From NCBI GenBank assembly GCA_038040195.1, contig JBBPIR010000005.1, forward strand, positions 23,318 through 87,317: a stretch of DNA of 64,000 nt, given 5' to 3'. Both the position numbers and the translations under genes were made by a program. The DNA comes from Chloroflexota bacterium. Lineage in GTDB: Bacteria > Chloroflexota > Limnocylindria > QHBO01. The number at the start of each line of letters is the position of its first letter. The first letter of the stretch is position 1. Under the pieces are notes generated by a model, which ran no database searches, was not told the origin of the DNA, and saw only the letters and a program-made list of their open reading frames with translations. Positions 8,907-17,485 of this stretch are shown one piece after another.

Positions 8907-9095
8907 GTGCGTCCGGTCCTCATGACCATCGTCGGGGTCCTGATCGCAGTCGCCGGAGCGATCTGGATCCTCCAGGGATTGAACGTGATCATCTCGGCGA
9001 GCTTCATGACGGGCAGCCGGATCTGGGTCGTGATCGGAGCCGTGGCGGTGGTCGGCGGACTGGCCCTCAGCTGGTGGGGGTGGTCTCGGCGTTGA
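8907..9095 (+). CDS. Small two-helix membrane protein
   Basis: 62 residues with two hydrophobic segments (roughly residues 5-27, LMTIVGVLIAVAGAIWILQG, and residues 38-58, IWVVIGAVAVVGGLALSWWG) separated by a short polar turn. No catalytic motif is visible and I assign no function. The start GTG 8907 is supported by the -10 box 6 bases upstream; a longer frame from 8817 would add a basic low-complexity stretch that looks like non-coding antisense sequence. Its 3' end overlaps the convergent gene by 29 bases. Confidence 0.65.
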   Translation: MRPVLMTIVGVLIAVAGAIWILQGLNVIISASFMTGSRIWVVIGAVAVVGGLALSWWGWSRR

Positions 9096-9756
9096 GGGCC
9101 GCGCCGGCCCGCTGCAGCTGGCGCCCCGCCCAGACGCATCCGGCTGCCAACGAGGCCAACCAGGCGGCCAACAGGGCCGACAGCAGGGCGTAGCCTCGCA
9201 TCAGGCCGACCAGGTCCTCGACGCCGTCGAAGGAATTGATCCGGTAGGCAAGTGCGCGGATCGCGGTCTCAACGGTGCGCAGATCGGCCGCGACGACTTC
9301 GAGGTCCGGGTGGAAGGTCTCGACCTCGGTGGCCAGGGCCTCGGAACGGGTGGCAAGGATGTCCAAGTCTCCCGAAACGTCCTCGAAGGACTGCGACGTG
9401 CCGGCGAACGGTTGCTGGCCGAGGATGGTGACGTTCAGGGCCTCCGCCAGATCTCCGGTGCTGGTCGCCAGCCGATCCAGCAGACGGGCGGCGTCGTCCA
9501 GCGTCTCCTGCACGCTGCCCAGCGAGGCGGAGGCGTCCTGCAGCGTGGTCGCGCTTGAGCCCATCAGCGCGGCAGCCTGGGCCAGGGAAATCGCCGTGGC
9601 CTGTCGGTCGGCCTCAAGCCGCTCGTCAAGGTCGCGCATGGCCACCAGCCCGCCCAGCCAGGCGACCATCATCACCGTGGTCAGGACAAGCCCAACCACC
9701 CCGAACCAGACCAGCCCCCTTGCCAGCCTGCGCGCCGGAAGCCCGAGCACGTCCAT
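9067..9756 (-). CDS. Hypothetical membrane protein with long extracytoplasmic coiled coil
   Basis: 229 residues. A transmembrane helix near residues 15-40 (GLVWFGVVGLVLTTVMMVAW) and another near 195-215 (ALLSALLAAWLASLAAGCVW) bracket about 150 residues of Ala/Leu/Glu/Asp-rich sequence with heptad-like spacing (LERLE, TLDDAARLLDRLAT, DLDILATRSEALATEVE). The layout resembles sensor or MCP-like periplasmic helical bundles without a signalling domain. I do not recognise the family. It begins 12 bases after the nicotinamidase stop, so the two may be co-transcribed. A GTG at 9762 is an alternative start; ATG 9756 has a better-placed AAGGTGG. Confidence 0.7.
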   Translation of the reverse strand: MDVLGLPARRLARGLVWFGVVGLVLTTVMMVAWLGGLVAMRDLDERLEADRQATAISLAQAAALMGSSATTLQDASASLGSVQETLDDAARLLDRLATSTGDLAEALNVTILGQQPFAGTSQSFEDVSGDLDILATRSEALATEVETFHPDLEVVAADLRTVETAIRALAYRINSFDGVEDLVGLMRGYALLSALLAAWLASLAAGCVWAGRQLQRAGAALNAETTPTS

Positions 9757-9767
9757 TTCCACCTTCG

Positions 9768-10361
9768 CTAGCTGGTGGTGGCCAGTCTGGCACCCGCGGC
9801 GGCCACATCCTCCAGGGCCAGTGCCCCGTCCCCGGGTTGCCGGTCGACCGCGGCCACAGCATCGGTCAGGACCGCGACGGCGAATCCGCGATCCACCGCG
9901 TCCAAGGCCGTGGCCCGAACGCAGTAGTCAGTGGCCAGGCCCCCGATGACCACCCGCGCGACGCCTTGCTCACGGAGCATGGATTCCAGCTCCGTGGGTC
10001 GATCCGTGCCCGTTACCGGGTCGCGCATCGTGAAGCCCGAGTAGCCGTCCTCCCCGTTGCTCCCCTTGCGGACCGATGGCCCGGCCACGACCAGGTCGGG
10101 ATGGAACGCGGCGCCCCAGGTGTCGGTCACGCAATGCACCGGCCAGATCCCCCCGTCCTTGGCGAAGTGCGGCGTGGAAGGCGGATGCCAGTCCTGCGTG
10201 TAGATCACGGTCGCTCTGGCCTCCAGGGCCCGTCGAATTTCGGCGTTCAGCCGCGGAACGATGTCAGCCCCACCCCGAACGCTCAGGCTGCCGGATGGGT
10301 CGGCAAAATCGTTTTGGACGTCAACCACCAGCAGCGCGGTGGTGGAGTCATATCGGGCCAT
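9768..10361 (-). CDS. pncA: Nicotinamidase (isochorismatase superfamily)
   Basis: 197 residues. It hydrolyses nicotinamide to nicotinate for NAD salvage. Catalytic triad D14 (VVDVQNDF), K99 (VRKG) and C147 (LATDYCVRAT) are all present, as are metal ligands D57 and H59 (TQDWHP) and H76 (WPVHC). These are the family's complete functional residues, which makes nicotinamidase more likely than a generic cysteine hydrolase. The start is supported by TACCAT 6 bases upstream of ATG. First gene of a small unit with the coiled-coil membrane protein. Confidence 0.93.
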   Translation of the reverse strand: MARYDSTTALLVVDVQNDFADPSGSLSVRGGADIVPRLNAEIRRALEARATVIYTQDWHPPSTPHFAKDGGIWPVHCVTDTWGAAFHPDLVVAGPSVRKGSNGEDGYSGFTMRDPVTGTDRPTELESMLREQGVARVVIGGLATDYCVRATALDAVDRGFAVAVLTDAVAAVDRQPGDGALALEDVAAAGARLATTS

Positions 10362-10367
10362 GAGCCG

Positions 10368-10373
10368 ATGGTA
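10368..10373 (-). promoter_or_regulatory. Leaderless-type -10 box (TACCAT) of pncA
   Basis: TACCAT on the minus strand, exactly 6 bases before ATG 10361. Same geometry as at 8895 and 25429. Confidence 0.6.
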
Positions 10374-10392
10374 GCCGGTGGCTTTCGGGGGT

Positions 10393-10878
10393 TCAGTACA
10401 CGCCGCGAATGAAACGGTGGGTCCGCGACCGATATTCCGTGTATCCCGGGTATCGATCCGCGAGCCATCCTTCCTCCCGACGGGCTTTCAGGTCAAGGAC
10501 GATAGCCAGGACCAGGGCGACGACCAAGGCCGGGAGGCTGAGGGTCACCAAGGCCCACCCCAGGCCCAGCCCCACGATCCCGGCATACATCGGGTGGCGG
10601 ACCCGGGCGTAGATTCCGTCCTGGACCAGGCTGGCGTCGTCGCGGGGTCGAGGCAAGGCCGTGAGGCTGTCGCCGAGGCGTCGCGCGGCCCGCATCACTA
10701 CCCATCCTCCGATTCCGACCAGCAGCGCACCCTGGATCACGAACGGCCAGCTGGAAGGCCACTCTTCGATCGCCGCCGGGAGGGCCAGCGCTCCCAGGAT
10801 GGCGACCAGGAGAATCAGCGCCACCTGGAGCAGGACCCAACCCTCGCCGCGCCGACCGAGCGCCGGTATGGGACTCAC
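10393..10878 (-). CDS. Isoprenylcysteine carboxyl methyltransferase (ICMT)/PEMT-like membrane methyltransferase
   Basis: 161 residues, three or four predicted membrane helices (e.g. VLLQVALILLVAILGALALP, FVIQGALLVGIGGWVVM). The C-terminal half carries the family signature: GIYARVRHPMYAGIVGLGLG, then a helix and EEGWLADRYPGYTEYRSRTHRFI, where the RHPxY and EE...L pattern binds SAM. The bacterial substrate is unknown; lipids or small isoprenoid-like compounds are possible. GTG 10878 lies 11 bases after the stop of the large repeat protein upstream on the same strand, suggesting co-transcription. Confidence 0.82.
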   Translation of the reverse strand: MSPIPALGRRGEGWVLLQVALILLVAILGALALPAAIEEWPSSWPFVIQGALLVGIGGWVVMRAARRLGDSLTALPRPRDDASLVQDGIYARVRHPMYAGIVGLGLGWALVTLSLPALVVALVLAIVLDLKARREEGWLADRYPGYTEYRSRTHRFIRGVY

Positions 10879-10888
10879 GAGCCGGGCG

Positions 10889-12910
10889 TCAGCCCATCAG
10901 GTGTCGCAATCGGCGCACGGCACGGGCCGCTGGGCCACGTGGCCGTCGTGGCGGCGCGGGGGGCACCGAAGGGGACGGCCGCGGAGCAGGCGGCGGGGCC
11001 GCGGCCGATGGAGGTGCAATTTCGGGTGGAAGTGCGGCTACAGGCGGAGGGGTCACGGACGCCGGCCCGACGGCAACGGTGGGTGGGATGGCGGCGGTCC
11101 CAAAGCGGCGAAGCTCCGCCCGGAGCGCCTCGATCTCGGCCGGCTCCCAGCCCTCCAGGTTTGGAATCGCAAACGGTGCCCGCGACCGACCCTCGGGCTC
11201 CCAGAAGGCCGGTTCGCGGGGAATGCTCGGGGGCTCGGAGAACCGGTCCAACGCATCCAGCAGGGCGTCGTCGTCCGGGGCCGGGGGCTCGGCAGCAATC
11301 TCGGGCAGGACCGCAACCTCAGATGCCGGCTCGGGCACCATGTCCGCCTCCGGGCCTGCCCATTCGTCGGCGGTGACGGGCATCCCCAACATACTGTGGT
11401 TGGCGGCTTCGGTCGGACCCTTGGCGGTTCCTTCTGCCTCGTCCGGCTCGACCTCAACGTCCTCGTTCGCGTCGACCGCGGCCACCACCTCTACCGCCTC
11501 GGCTATGTCTTCGATCGTGGCTTCCGCCTCTTCCGTCGCTTCCTCGTCGACGGCCGGTTGCGCGTCCGGAGCGGCTTCCTCGTCCGGAGCGGCTTCCTCA
11601 TCCGGAGCGGCTTCCTCATCCACATCGGCGTCGCGTTCGGCGACGGCCAAGGCGGCAACCGCCCGCTCCATTTGCTCACCCGTCGGCGCAACCCGGCTGA
11701 CGGGGACGACGAGATCTTCTTCGGCGATCCAATCTGGCTCCGGGGTCTCGGTCGTATAGCCAGGCCGAACGAATACCGGCATGGTCACCGGGACTGGAGC
11801 TTCGGTGGCTGGCGCCTCGATTGCCGACCCCTCGGTGGCTGGCGGCTCCATGACCGGGGTCGCCAATTCCTGGTTGTAGGCCGCCAGCGCCTCGGCGGCT
11901 TCGTCGGCCCCGGGTAGCGGCGCGTCGCCCGTGAAAACCTCCGCGGTGGTTGGATCCTCCGCGCGAGCGAGCGCTTCGGCAAAGCCAGAGACGGCCAATC
12001 GCGAGCGGCTCCTGGGCGCAGGCCGTGACGCCTTCGGGCGTGACGAACGCGCGCGCCGCGTCCTTCGCTTGGGCTTGCGGGTCGCCGCGACCGATGGCGG
12101 GGTGGAAGGTTCGGCCGGAGTTGCGTCGGCAGGTTCGGGCGGAGCTTGCGCGGTTGCGCTGGCCTCTGGCGCGGCAACTTCGGGCTCGGGAGCCTCGGGC
12201 ATCGGCTCCACCGCGGCCGCCAGGTCGGGCTCGGGCATCGGCTCCACCGCGGCAACCAGGTCGGGCTCGGGCATCGGCTCGCGGGCAGCCTCCGGTTCGG
12301 GCTCCGACATCGGCTCGCGGGCAGCCTCCGGCTCGGGCTCGGGCATCGGCTCCACCGCCGCCGCCAGGTCGGGCTCGGACATCGGCTCGCGGGCAGCCTC
12401 CGGCTCGGGCTCGGGCATCGGCTCCACCGCAGCCGCCAGGTCGGGCTCGGGCATCGGCTCGCGGGCAGCCTGCAGGTCGGGCTCAGACGGTGGTCCTGAC
12501 TCCCACGCCGCCATCGGGGCCTCGACGCGTGGCAGGCGAAACTCAACGCGGGCTTCCAGCAGCTCGACGCGTCCTCGGAGGGAGGCCACCTCGCCGCGGG
12601 CCTCGCCGAGGGCGAGCAACGCCTGCCCGTAACGCTCGGTGAGGTTGCGAAACTCGGTCAGGAGCTCGCGAAACGCGGAGAGCTCGCCGCCGTTGCCGCC
12701 ACCGTTCGTTCCGCCTTGGGTCCCATGCCCGCCGTTCGCGGTGGGAGTTGGCGGGGCCACCTCAGCCACGGCGCTACTGCGCAGAATTACGCGCATGTCG
12801 CCGCCAACCTCGGTCGACCCAGCAAGGACGCCGCGAGCGAGCAGCTCCCAGACACGTCCCTCCGGGATGCCGAGGACAGCCGCCGCCTCGTTGACCGAGT
12901 AGCCGTCCAT
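10889..12910 (-). CDS. HTH-domain protein with coiled coil and acidic Pro/Glu repeats
   Basis: 673 residues, function unknown. Residues 1-45 form an excisionase/MerR-type helix-turn-helix (YSVNEAAAVLGIPEGRVWEL with a following beta wing). Residues about 85-130 are a coiled coil (ELLTEFRNLTERYGQALLAL). Residues about 140-245 are eight 12-residue repeats of the kind EPMPEPDLAAAV / EPMPEPEPEAAR. A basic patch RKPKRRTRRARSSRPKASRP near 285 is followed by long acidic stretches including a DEEAAP repeat, and a Pro-rich basic C-terminus. The protein looks like a DNA-binding anchor joined to an extended low-complexity arm. Divergent from glgP across 70 bases; TACGCT lies 13 bases upstream of its start. 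Confidence 0.75.
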   Translation of the reverse strand: MDGYSVNEAAAVLGIPEGRVWELLARGVLAGSTEVGGDMRVILRSSAVAEVAPPTPTANGGHGTQGGTNGGGNGGELSAFRELLTEFRNLTERYGQALLALGEARGEVASLRGRVELLEARVEFRLPRVEAPMAAWESGPPSEPDLQAAREPMPEPDLAAAVEPMPEPEPEAAREPMSEPDLAAAVEPMPEPEPEAAREPMSEPEPEAAREPMPEPDLVAAVEPMPEPDLAAAVEPMPEAPEPEVAAPEASATAQAPPEPADATPAEPSTPPSVAATRKPKRRTRRARSSRPKASRPAPRSRSRLAVSGFAEALARAEDPTTAEVFTGDAPLPGADEAAEALAAYNQELATPVMEPPATEGSAIEAPATEAPVPVTMPVFVRPGYTTETPEPDWIAEEDLVVPVSRVAPTGEQMERAVAALAVAERDADVDEEAAPDEEAAPDEEAAPDAQPAVDEEATEEAEATIEDIAEAVEVVAAVDANEDVEVEPDEAEGTAKGPTEAANHSMLGMPVTADEWAGPEADMVPEPASEVAVLPEIAAEPPAPDDDALLDALDRFSEPPSIPREPAFWEPEGRSRAPFAIPNLEGWEPAEIEALRAELRRFGTAAIPPTVAVGPASVTPPPVAALPPEIAPPSAAAPPPAPRPSPSVPPAPPRRPRGPAARAVRRLRHLMG
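11562..11621. repeat. 18-base coding minisatellite
   Basis: Three near-identical 18-base units (phases at 11565, 11583 and 11601) encode the acidic hexapeptide DEEAAP in tandem within the HTH repeat protein. The period is a multiple of three, so copy number can change without frameshift. Confidence 0.85.
12187..12484. repeat. 36-base coding minisatellite, eight units
   Basis: The block ATCGGCTC recurs at 12201, 12237, 12273, 12309, 12345, 12381, 12417 and 12453, exactly 36 bases apart. Units fall into two types on the coding strand, giving EPMPEPDLAAAV or EPMPEPEPEAAR (S for P in some), partly alternating. All units stay in frame. Confidence 0.9.
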
Positions 12911-12980
12911 CAGAAGGGTGCTTAGCGTACCGCGTCGGGGACAGTCGCGACAGCCGTCTGACCGATATCATCCCGCGCCA

Positions 12981-15083
12981 ATGGCTGCCCCCGTTCGAGT
13001 CCCGACCCTTGACCGCTCGGACCTGCCTCACCCGCCCGGCCTGGAGGGCCTGCGCGAGCTGGCGGAGAACCTGTGGTGGAGCTGGCACCCCGATGCGCTG
13101 CGCCTCTTCGCGCGGATCGACCCGCAGACCTGGGCGCGTACACGGAACCCGATTCATCTCCTGCGCCAGACCGATGCCGAGCGGTGGTCGGCGCTTGCGG
13201 CCGACACGCGCTTCGTGGCCGATACGCAGGCGATGGTGGGGCGGCTCCACCTGGAACTGGATGACGTCACGCCTGGCCTGGGGGACGACCTGGGCGGCCC
13301 GATCGCGTACCTGTGCGCCGAATTCGCACTCCATGAGTCCCTGCCGGTGTACTCCGGCGGCCTGGGTGTGCTCGCCGGCGACCTATGCAAAGCCGCGTCC
13401 GACGCTCGCCTGCCGATGGTGGCCGTGGGGCCCTTCTACCACCGGGGCTACTTCCGTCAGCACATCGATGCCGACGGCCGGCAGCAGCCTCTGGAGCCGG
13501 ATATGGATCCCGCGGACCTCCCATTGCGCCGAGCCGCGGACGCGGACGGCAAGCCGCTGGAGGTGGTGGTCGAGCTCCCCGGACGCCCCGTGCGGCTCGG
13601 AGTGTGGGTGGCCCAGGTCGGACGGGTGCCGCTCCTCCTCCTCGACGCGGACATGCCCGGCAACCAGCCCGATGACCGACGAATCACGGATCAGCTATAC
13701 GTCGCCGAGCGCCGGACCCGGCTGACGCAAGAGCTGCTGCTCGGCATCGGGGCGGCTCGCGCGCTGGCCGAGCTGGGCATCGAACCTGCGGTCTGGCATC
13801 TCAACGAAGGGCATTCGGCGCTGGTCCTGATCGAGCGGGCGCGCACGGCCCGGGCAATGGGCCCGGGCCAGGACGGCGAAGCGGCGCTCCGTCGCGCCGG
13901 CCGCGGGGTGGTCATGACACTCCACACCCCGGTCCCGGCGGGGAACGAGCGCTACGACCCCGCGCTCGCCGCGGAACTCCTGGGTGGTCCTGCGGCGGCG
14001 ATCAACCTGGCCCCCGAGCGCCTGCTGGAGCTGGGCCGTGGCCCGAATGGGCAGTTCCCCGGTGACTTCGATTTGACCGCCTTCGGGCTACGCCAGGCGG
14101 CTGGGATCAACGCCGTCAGCCAGCTTCACGGGCGAACCGCCACCCTCACCTGGCAGGCATCCCTCGGGCGCGAGGTGCGTGCGGTGACCAACGGCGTCCA
14201 CGTCGCGACCTGGCAGGCGGAGCCGATGCGCGCCGCCCTGGCCCGCCGCGACCTATCCGCCATCACCGATCGCGACCTCTGGGAGGCGCATGCCGAGCAG
14301 AAGCGGCAGATGATCGATTTCCTCGGCGGCCGACTGACGCGGCAGGCCGTCCGTCACGGTGTGGCGCCCGAAGCGGTGGGCGACCTGGCCGGGGCCCTCG
14401 ATCCCCAGGCGCTGACGGTTGGTTTCGCGCGCCGATTCGCGACCTACAAGCGCGCTGATCTCATCCTGCACGACATGCATCGGCTGTCCAACCTGCTGGC
14501 GGACCCGGACCGACCGGTGCAGATCATCTTCGCGGGCAAAGCACATCCGGCCGACGAGCCGGGTCGCGCGGTGCTCGGGCGGGTGGTCGGGGCCTCGCGC
14601 CGGGTGGGCACGGCCGGCCGGATCTTCTTCATCGAGGACTACGACCTGCGGGTGGCGCGCTTCCTGGTGGCCGGGGTCGACGTTTGGCTCAACAACCCGC
14701 GCCGCCCGCTCGAGGCCTCGGGCACGTCCGGGATGAAGGCCGCGATCAACGGCGTTCCGTCACTCAGCATTCTCGACGGCTGGTGGGACGAGGCCTTCGA
14801 CGGCGCCAACGGTTGGGCCATCGGGAACGGAACCGACGCATCTGAGATGAGCCACGATGCGGGGGACGCGGAGGCGTTGTACCGAGTCCTGGAGGCCGAG
14901 GTGGTGCCGACGTTCTATGACCGCGATCCGGACGGCCTCCCCGTTCGATGGATCGGCTTCATGCGCGCCGCGCTGGCGACGGGCCTCACCCGCTTCACCG
15001 CGGAGCGGGTGCTGGCGGAGTACGTCGAACGGCTCTATCGCCCCGTGATTGGCATCGGTGACGTGGCTGCCGGCATCGGCTGA
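12981..15083 (+). CDS. glgP: Alpha-glucan (glycogen/maltodextrin) phosphorylase, GT35
   Basis: 700 residues, the short alpha-glucan phosphorylase class. It releases glucose-1-phosphate from glycogen, feeding the pentose-phosphate operon nearby. Motifs: N-terminal LRELAENLWWSWHPDALRLF, EFALHESLPVYSGGLGVLAG at about 105-125, HLNEGHSALVLIER, AVTNGVHVATW, and the PLP-lysine K586 in EASGTSGMKAAINGVPSLSI followed by DGWWDEAF. Start ATG 12981 is preferred over upstream in-frame codons because TATCAT lies 9 bases before it and the conserved N-terminus begins immediately. Convergent with the M23 peptidase gene, 18 bases apart. Confidence 0.94.
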   Translation: MAAPVRVPTLDRSDLPHPPGLEGLRELAENLWWSWHPDALRLFARIDPQTWARTRNPIHLLRQTDAERWSALAADTRFVADTQAMVGRLHLELDDVTPGLGDDLGGPIAYLCAEFALHESLPVYSGGLGVLAGDLCKAASDARLPMVAVGPFYHRGYFRQHIDADGRQQPLEPDMDPADLPLRRAADADGKPLEVVVELPGRPVRLGVWVAQVGRVPLLLLDADMPGNQPDDRRITDQLYVAERRTRLTQELLLGIGAARALAELGIEPAVWHLNEGHSALVLIERARTARAMGPGQDGEAALRRAGRGVVMTLHTPVPAGNERYDPALAAELLGGPAAAINLAPERLLELGRGPNGQFPGDFDLTAFGLRQAAGINAVSQLHGRTATLTWQASLGREVRAVTNGVHVATWQAEPMRAALARRDLSAITDRDLWEAHAEQKRQMIDFLGGRLTRQAVRHGVAPEAVGDLAGALDPQALTVGFARRFATYKRADLILHDMHRLSNLLADPDRPVQIIFAGKAHPADEPGRAVLGRVVGASRRVGTAGRIFFIEDYDLRVARFLVAGVDVWLNNPRRPLEASGTSGMKAAINGVPSLSILDGWWDEAFDGANGWAIGNGTDASEMSHDAGDAEALYRVLEAEVVPTFYDRDPDGLPVRWIGFMRAALATGLTRFTAERVLAEYVERLYRPVIGIGDVAAGIG

Positions 15084-15101
15084 GCCAGCCTGCGGCTTCG
15101 G

Positions 15102-16418
15102 CTAGGGGAGGTACCAGCGCGGGTTGGTCCACACCCCATGGTCGTACACCGCGAAGTGGAGATGGCAGCCGGTCGACCAACCGGTATTGCCCTCGTACCC
15201 GATCACGTCGCCGAGAGACAGGCCCTGGCCGGGATACACGACGACCTGCGCCCGCAGGTGCCAGTACCAGGTCAAGACGCCACCGCCGTGATCGATGACC
15301 ACGCCAAAGCCGGTGTCCCAGGGCCAGAGTGGCTGACCCGACGCGACCACGACCCCGTTGCCCGCCGCCTTGATCGGGGTCCCACAGCCGTTGGCGATGT
15401 CGATGCCGCCGTGGAAATGGGGGTAGTAGGTACCGTTGAAGGTGTAGGGCGGCTCGAGGACGAAGTTCGTGGGGCCCCATTCCTGGGTGACCGTGAAGTG
15501 GTCCTCCGGCCAGCGGAAGCCGCGGGAGCTGATCTGGACGTTGGACTCGGCCAGCAGCCGCGTGACCAACGCGGCGGCCGCGTTGGCGGCCTCCTGGTTG
15601 GCGGTGATCTGGGTCTGGATGTTGCCCTGGGCCGACAGGGCCGCGTTGAGCGCCGCCTCCTGTGCAGCTTGCTTGGCCTCCGCCTCGGCCTTCAGGGCGG
15701 CCAAGTCCGACTTGAGGGCGGCCAACTCGGCCTGGCGCGCGGCCAGGAGCGCGGCTTCTGCTTCCTCGACGTCGCGCGCCGAAGCGAGCTCGGCTCGCCC
15801 TTCGCGGAGGATTTCGCGGTTCTGCTCCAGAGAGGCCCGGATCTGGCGGATCTCCTCGGCCAGCGCGGCGTCCTGCTCCGAGATGGTCAGCAGGTAGCCG
15901 ACCTGGGTGGCGACGACCTCGAACGAGTCAGCCGCGAGCAGGACCTCGAGCAACGACGTCTGGCTCCGCTCGTATGCGTCGCGGTAGTGATCCTGGAGTA
16001 ACGTCTCGCGGGCTTCGAGGTCGCGGTTCTGGTGCTCGATCTCCTTGGCCAGCGTGATGAGCAAGGCGTCCAGCGTCGCAATGCGGGCGCGGAGTGCCTC
16101 GAGCCGAGCGGTCACCTCGACGATCTGGGCCTCGACCTGGACCAGGAGGCCCGCCACACGCTCGTACTCGGAGCTGACGGCTGCCAGCTCGGCCATGGCC
16201 GCGTTCAGCCGCTGGTCGAGCGTCGCAGAGAGAGCCTGCAGGTCCTTGAGCTGGCGGCGCTGGGAGGCGAGCGCCTCCTGCAACTCGCGCTGCTTGGCCT
16301 GTGCCTCGGACAGCGGGTCAGCGCCGAACGCCTGATCTGTGGGGGACGAACCAACCAGCGTCGATCCGACCACCACCAGGGCGACCAGTATGCCGACCAG
16401 GCGCGGTCCACGACTCAT
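15102..16418 (-). CDS. Secreted M23 murein peptidase with EnvC-like coiled coil
   Basis: 438 residues. An N-terminal signal peptide (LVGILVALVVVGSTLVG) is followed by about 250 residues of coiled coil (AKQRELQEALASQRRQLKDL and AALKSDLAALKAEAEAKQAA), and then a C-terminal M23/LytM domain. Zinc ligands are visible: HFHGGID and HLHFAVYDHG, with HGGGVLTWYWHL between. Predicted to act outside the membrane on peptidoglycan cross-links or to activate an amidase during division, as EnvC does. All LytM ligands appear present, so it may itself be active. About 160 non-coding bases separate it from the YihY gene upstream. Confidence 0.92.
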   Translation of the reverse strand: MSRGPRLVGILVALVVVGSTLVGSSPTDQAFGADPLSEAQAKQRELQEALASQRRQLKDLQALSATLDQRLNAAMAELAAVSSEYERVAGLLVQVEAQIVEVTARLEALRARIATLDALLITLAKEIEHQNRDLEARETLLQDHYRDAYERSQTSLLEVLLAADSFEVVATQVGYLLTISEQDAALAEEIRQIRASLEQNREILREGRAELASARDVEEAEAALLAARQAELAALKSDLAALKAEAEAKQAAQEAALNAALSAQGNIQTQITANQEAANAAAALVTRLLAESNVQISSRGFRWPEDHFTVTQEWGPTNFVLEPPYTFNGTYYPHFHGGIDIANGCGTPIKAAGNGVVVASGQPLWPWDTGFGVVIDHGGGVLTWYWHLRAQVVVYPGQGLSLGDVIGYEGNTGWSTGCHLHFAVYDHGVWTNPRWYLP

Positions 16419-16581
16419 GACACGATGTCGGGCAAGGGAATATTCATCGCCCTATCCAGCCCCCGCGGATAAAAGTGCCCGCCGATCCTACCCCGGGTCG
16501 TCAACCTTGACGACGCTGCGAATGTACTACACCGTAATACACCAGACCTCACAGGACGGCACTCAACCGACCTGCGGGGCG

Positions 16582-17460
16582 CTAGCGGCTGGCGTCGCGA
16601 CGGTGGACGACCGCGGCTGCCACCTCGGCTCCGGCCAGGACGGCAATGGCCAGGAAGTCGACGTACAGCAGGCCCACCAAGATGGCTCCGAATGGGCCGG
16701 CCAATCCCCCGCTCCCGGCCACGAACAGCTGCACGTAGATGTCGAAGACGATGCGCAAGGCGACGAAGCCGATGGCGGTCACCAGCGACCCCAGCCACAC
16801 GTCGGGCAAGGTCTGCTTCCCGCCAGGGATGACCCGCAGCAACACGGTCATGACGCCGAACACGACAACCCCGGGCAGGAGGTAGAGCGCAAATCGGAGC
16901 GTGAGGTCGGCGATGACCAGACCAGGCAGGAAGCGCTCGAAGAGTCCCACCATGACGTCGATCAGGCTGGACCAGACGCCGGACAACAGGATCAGGACCG
17001 CTGCCGTACCGAGCACCAACAGGCTGCCGAGCGTGGCGCGCGCGCGCGACCGCCGTTGGTCTCCGAACGCCCGGGCGATGCCGCGCTGGACGGCCGAAAT
17101 CCAGGGCACGACCGCGATGACGAGCAGACCGAGGCCGAGCCCCGCCAGCAACGCCTGGCTCTTCCGTACGGAGGCGACCGCCGAACGCACGGACGCTGGA
17201 TCCAACCCGAAGGCGTCTGCGACCTGGCGGATGACGACGTCGAGCGCCTGCCCGGAGCCGATGAGCAGCGAGGCCGCCACCAATCCCAGCATGACGAAGG
17301 GAAACAGGGTGAGGATGCTGTAGTAGGCGATCGCGGCGGCTCGGGCCATGGCGTCGTGGTCGACGAACCCACGGTAGGCGGCGATCGCAATCCCGATCAG
17401 CGGTGACCGATCCGAGAGCGCGGCCAGGCGCTGCTTGAGCCGATCGGCGATGGTAGTCAT
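16582..17460 (-). CDS. YihY/BrkB-family inner membrane protein
   Basis: 292 residues with about six membrane helices. The family start DHDAMARAAAIAYYSILTLF with FPFVMLGLVAASLL is clear, followed by VPWISAVQRGIARAFG and a C-terminal LPDVWLGSLVTAIGFVALRI and GPFGAILVGLLYVDFLA. The family was once called RNase BN; its transport or envelope role is unresolved. I choose ATG 17460 (MTTIADRLKQ); longer in-frame extension would run into the divergent polymerase gene only 25 bases away, so the two genes share a very short bidirectional promoter region. Confidence 0.9.
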   Translation of the reverse strand: MTTIADRLKQRLAALSDRSPLIGIAIAAYRGFVDHDAMARAAAIAYYSILTLFPFVMLGLVAASLLIGSGQALDVVIRQVADAFGLDPASVRSAVASVRKSQALLAGLGLGLLVIAVVPWISAVQRGIARAFGDQRRSRARATLGSLLVLGTAAVLILLSGVWSSLIDVMVGLFERFLPGLVIADLTLRFALYLLPGVVVFGVMTVLLRVIPGGKQTLPDVWLGSLVTAIGFVALRIVFDIYVQLFVAGSGGLAGPFGAILVGLLYVDFLAIAVLAGAEVAAAVVHRRDASR

Positions 17461-17472
17461 TCCCACTCCGGC

Positions 17473-17478
17473 TACCCT
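17473..17478 (+). promoter_or_regulatory. Leaderless-type -10 box (TACCCT)
   Basis: TACCCT ends 7 bases before ATG 17486 of the LigD-type polymerase, inside a 25-base divergent gap. The gap is too short for a normal leader with a ribosome binding site. Confidence 0.5.
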
Positions 17479-17485
17479 TAGAGCG

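Noticed and set aside
12187-12484. Eight 36-base repeats look like a CRISPR array
   Set aside because: Units are contiguous with no spacers and translate in frame as EPMPEP-type repeats of one protein; no cas genes are near.
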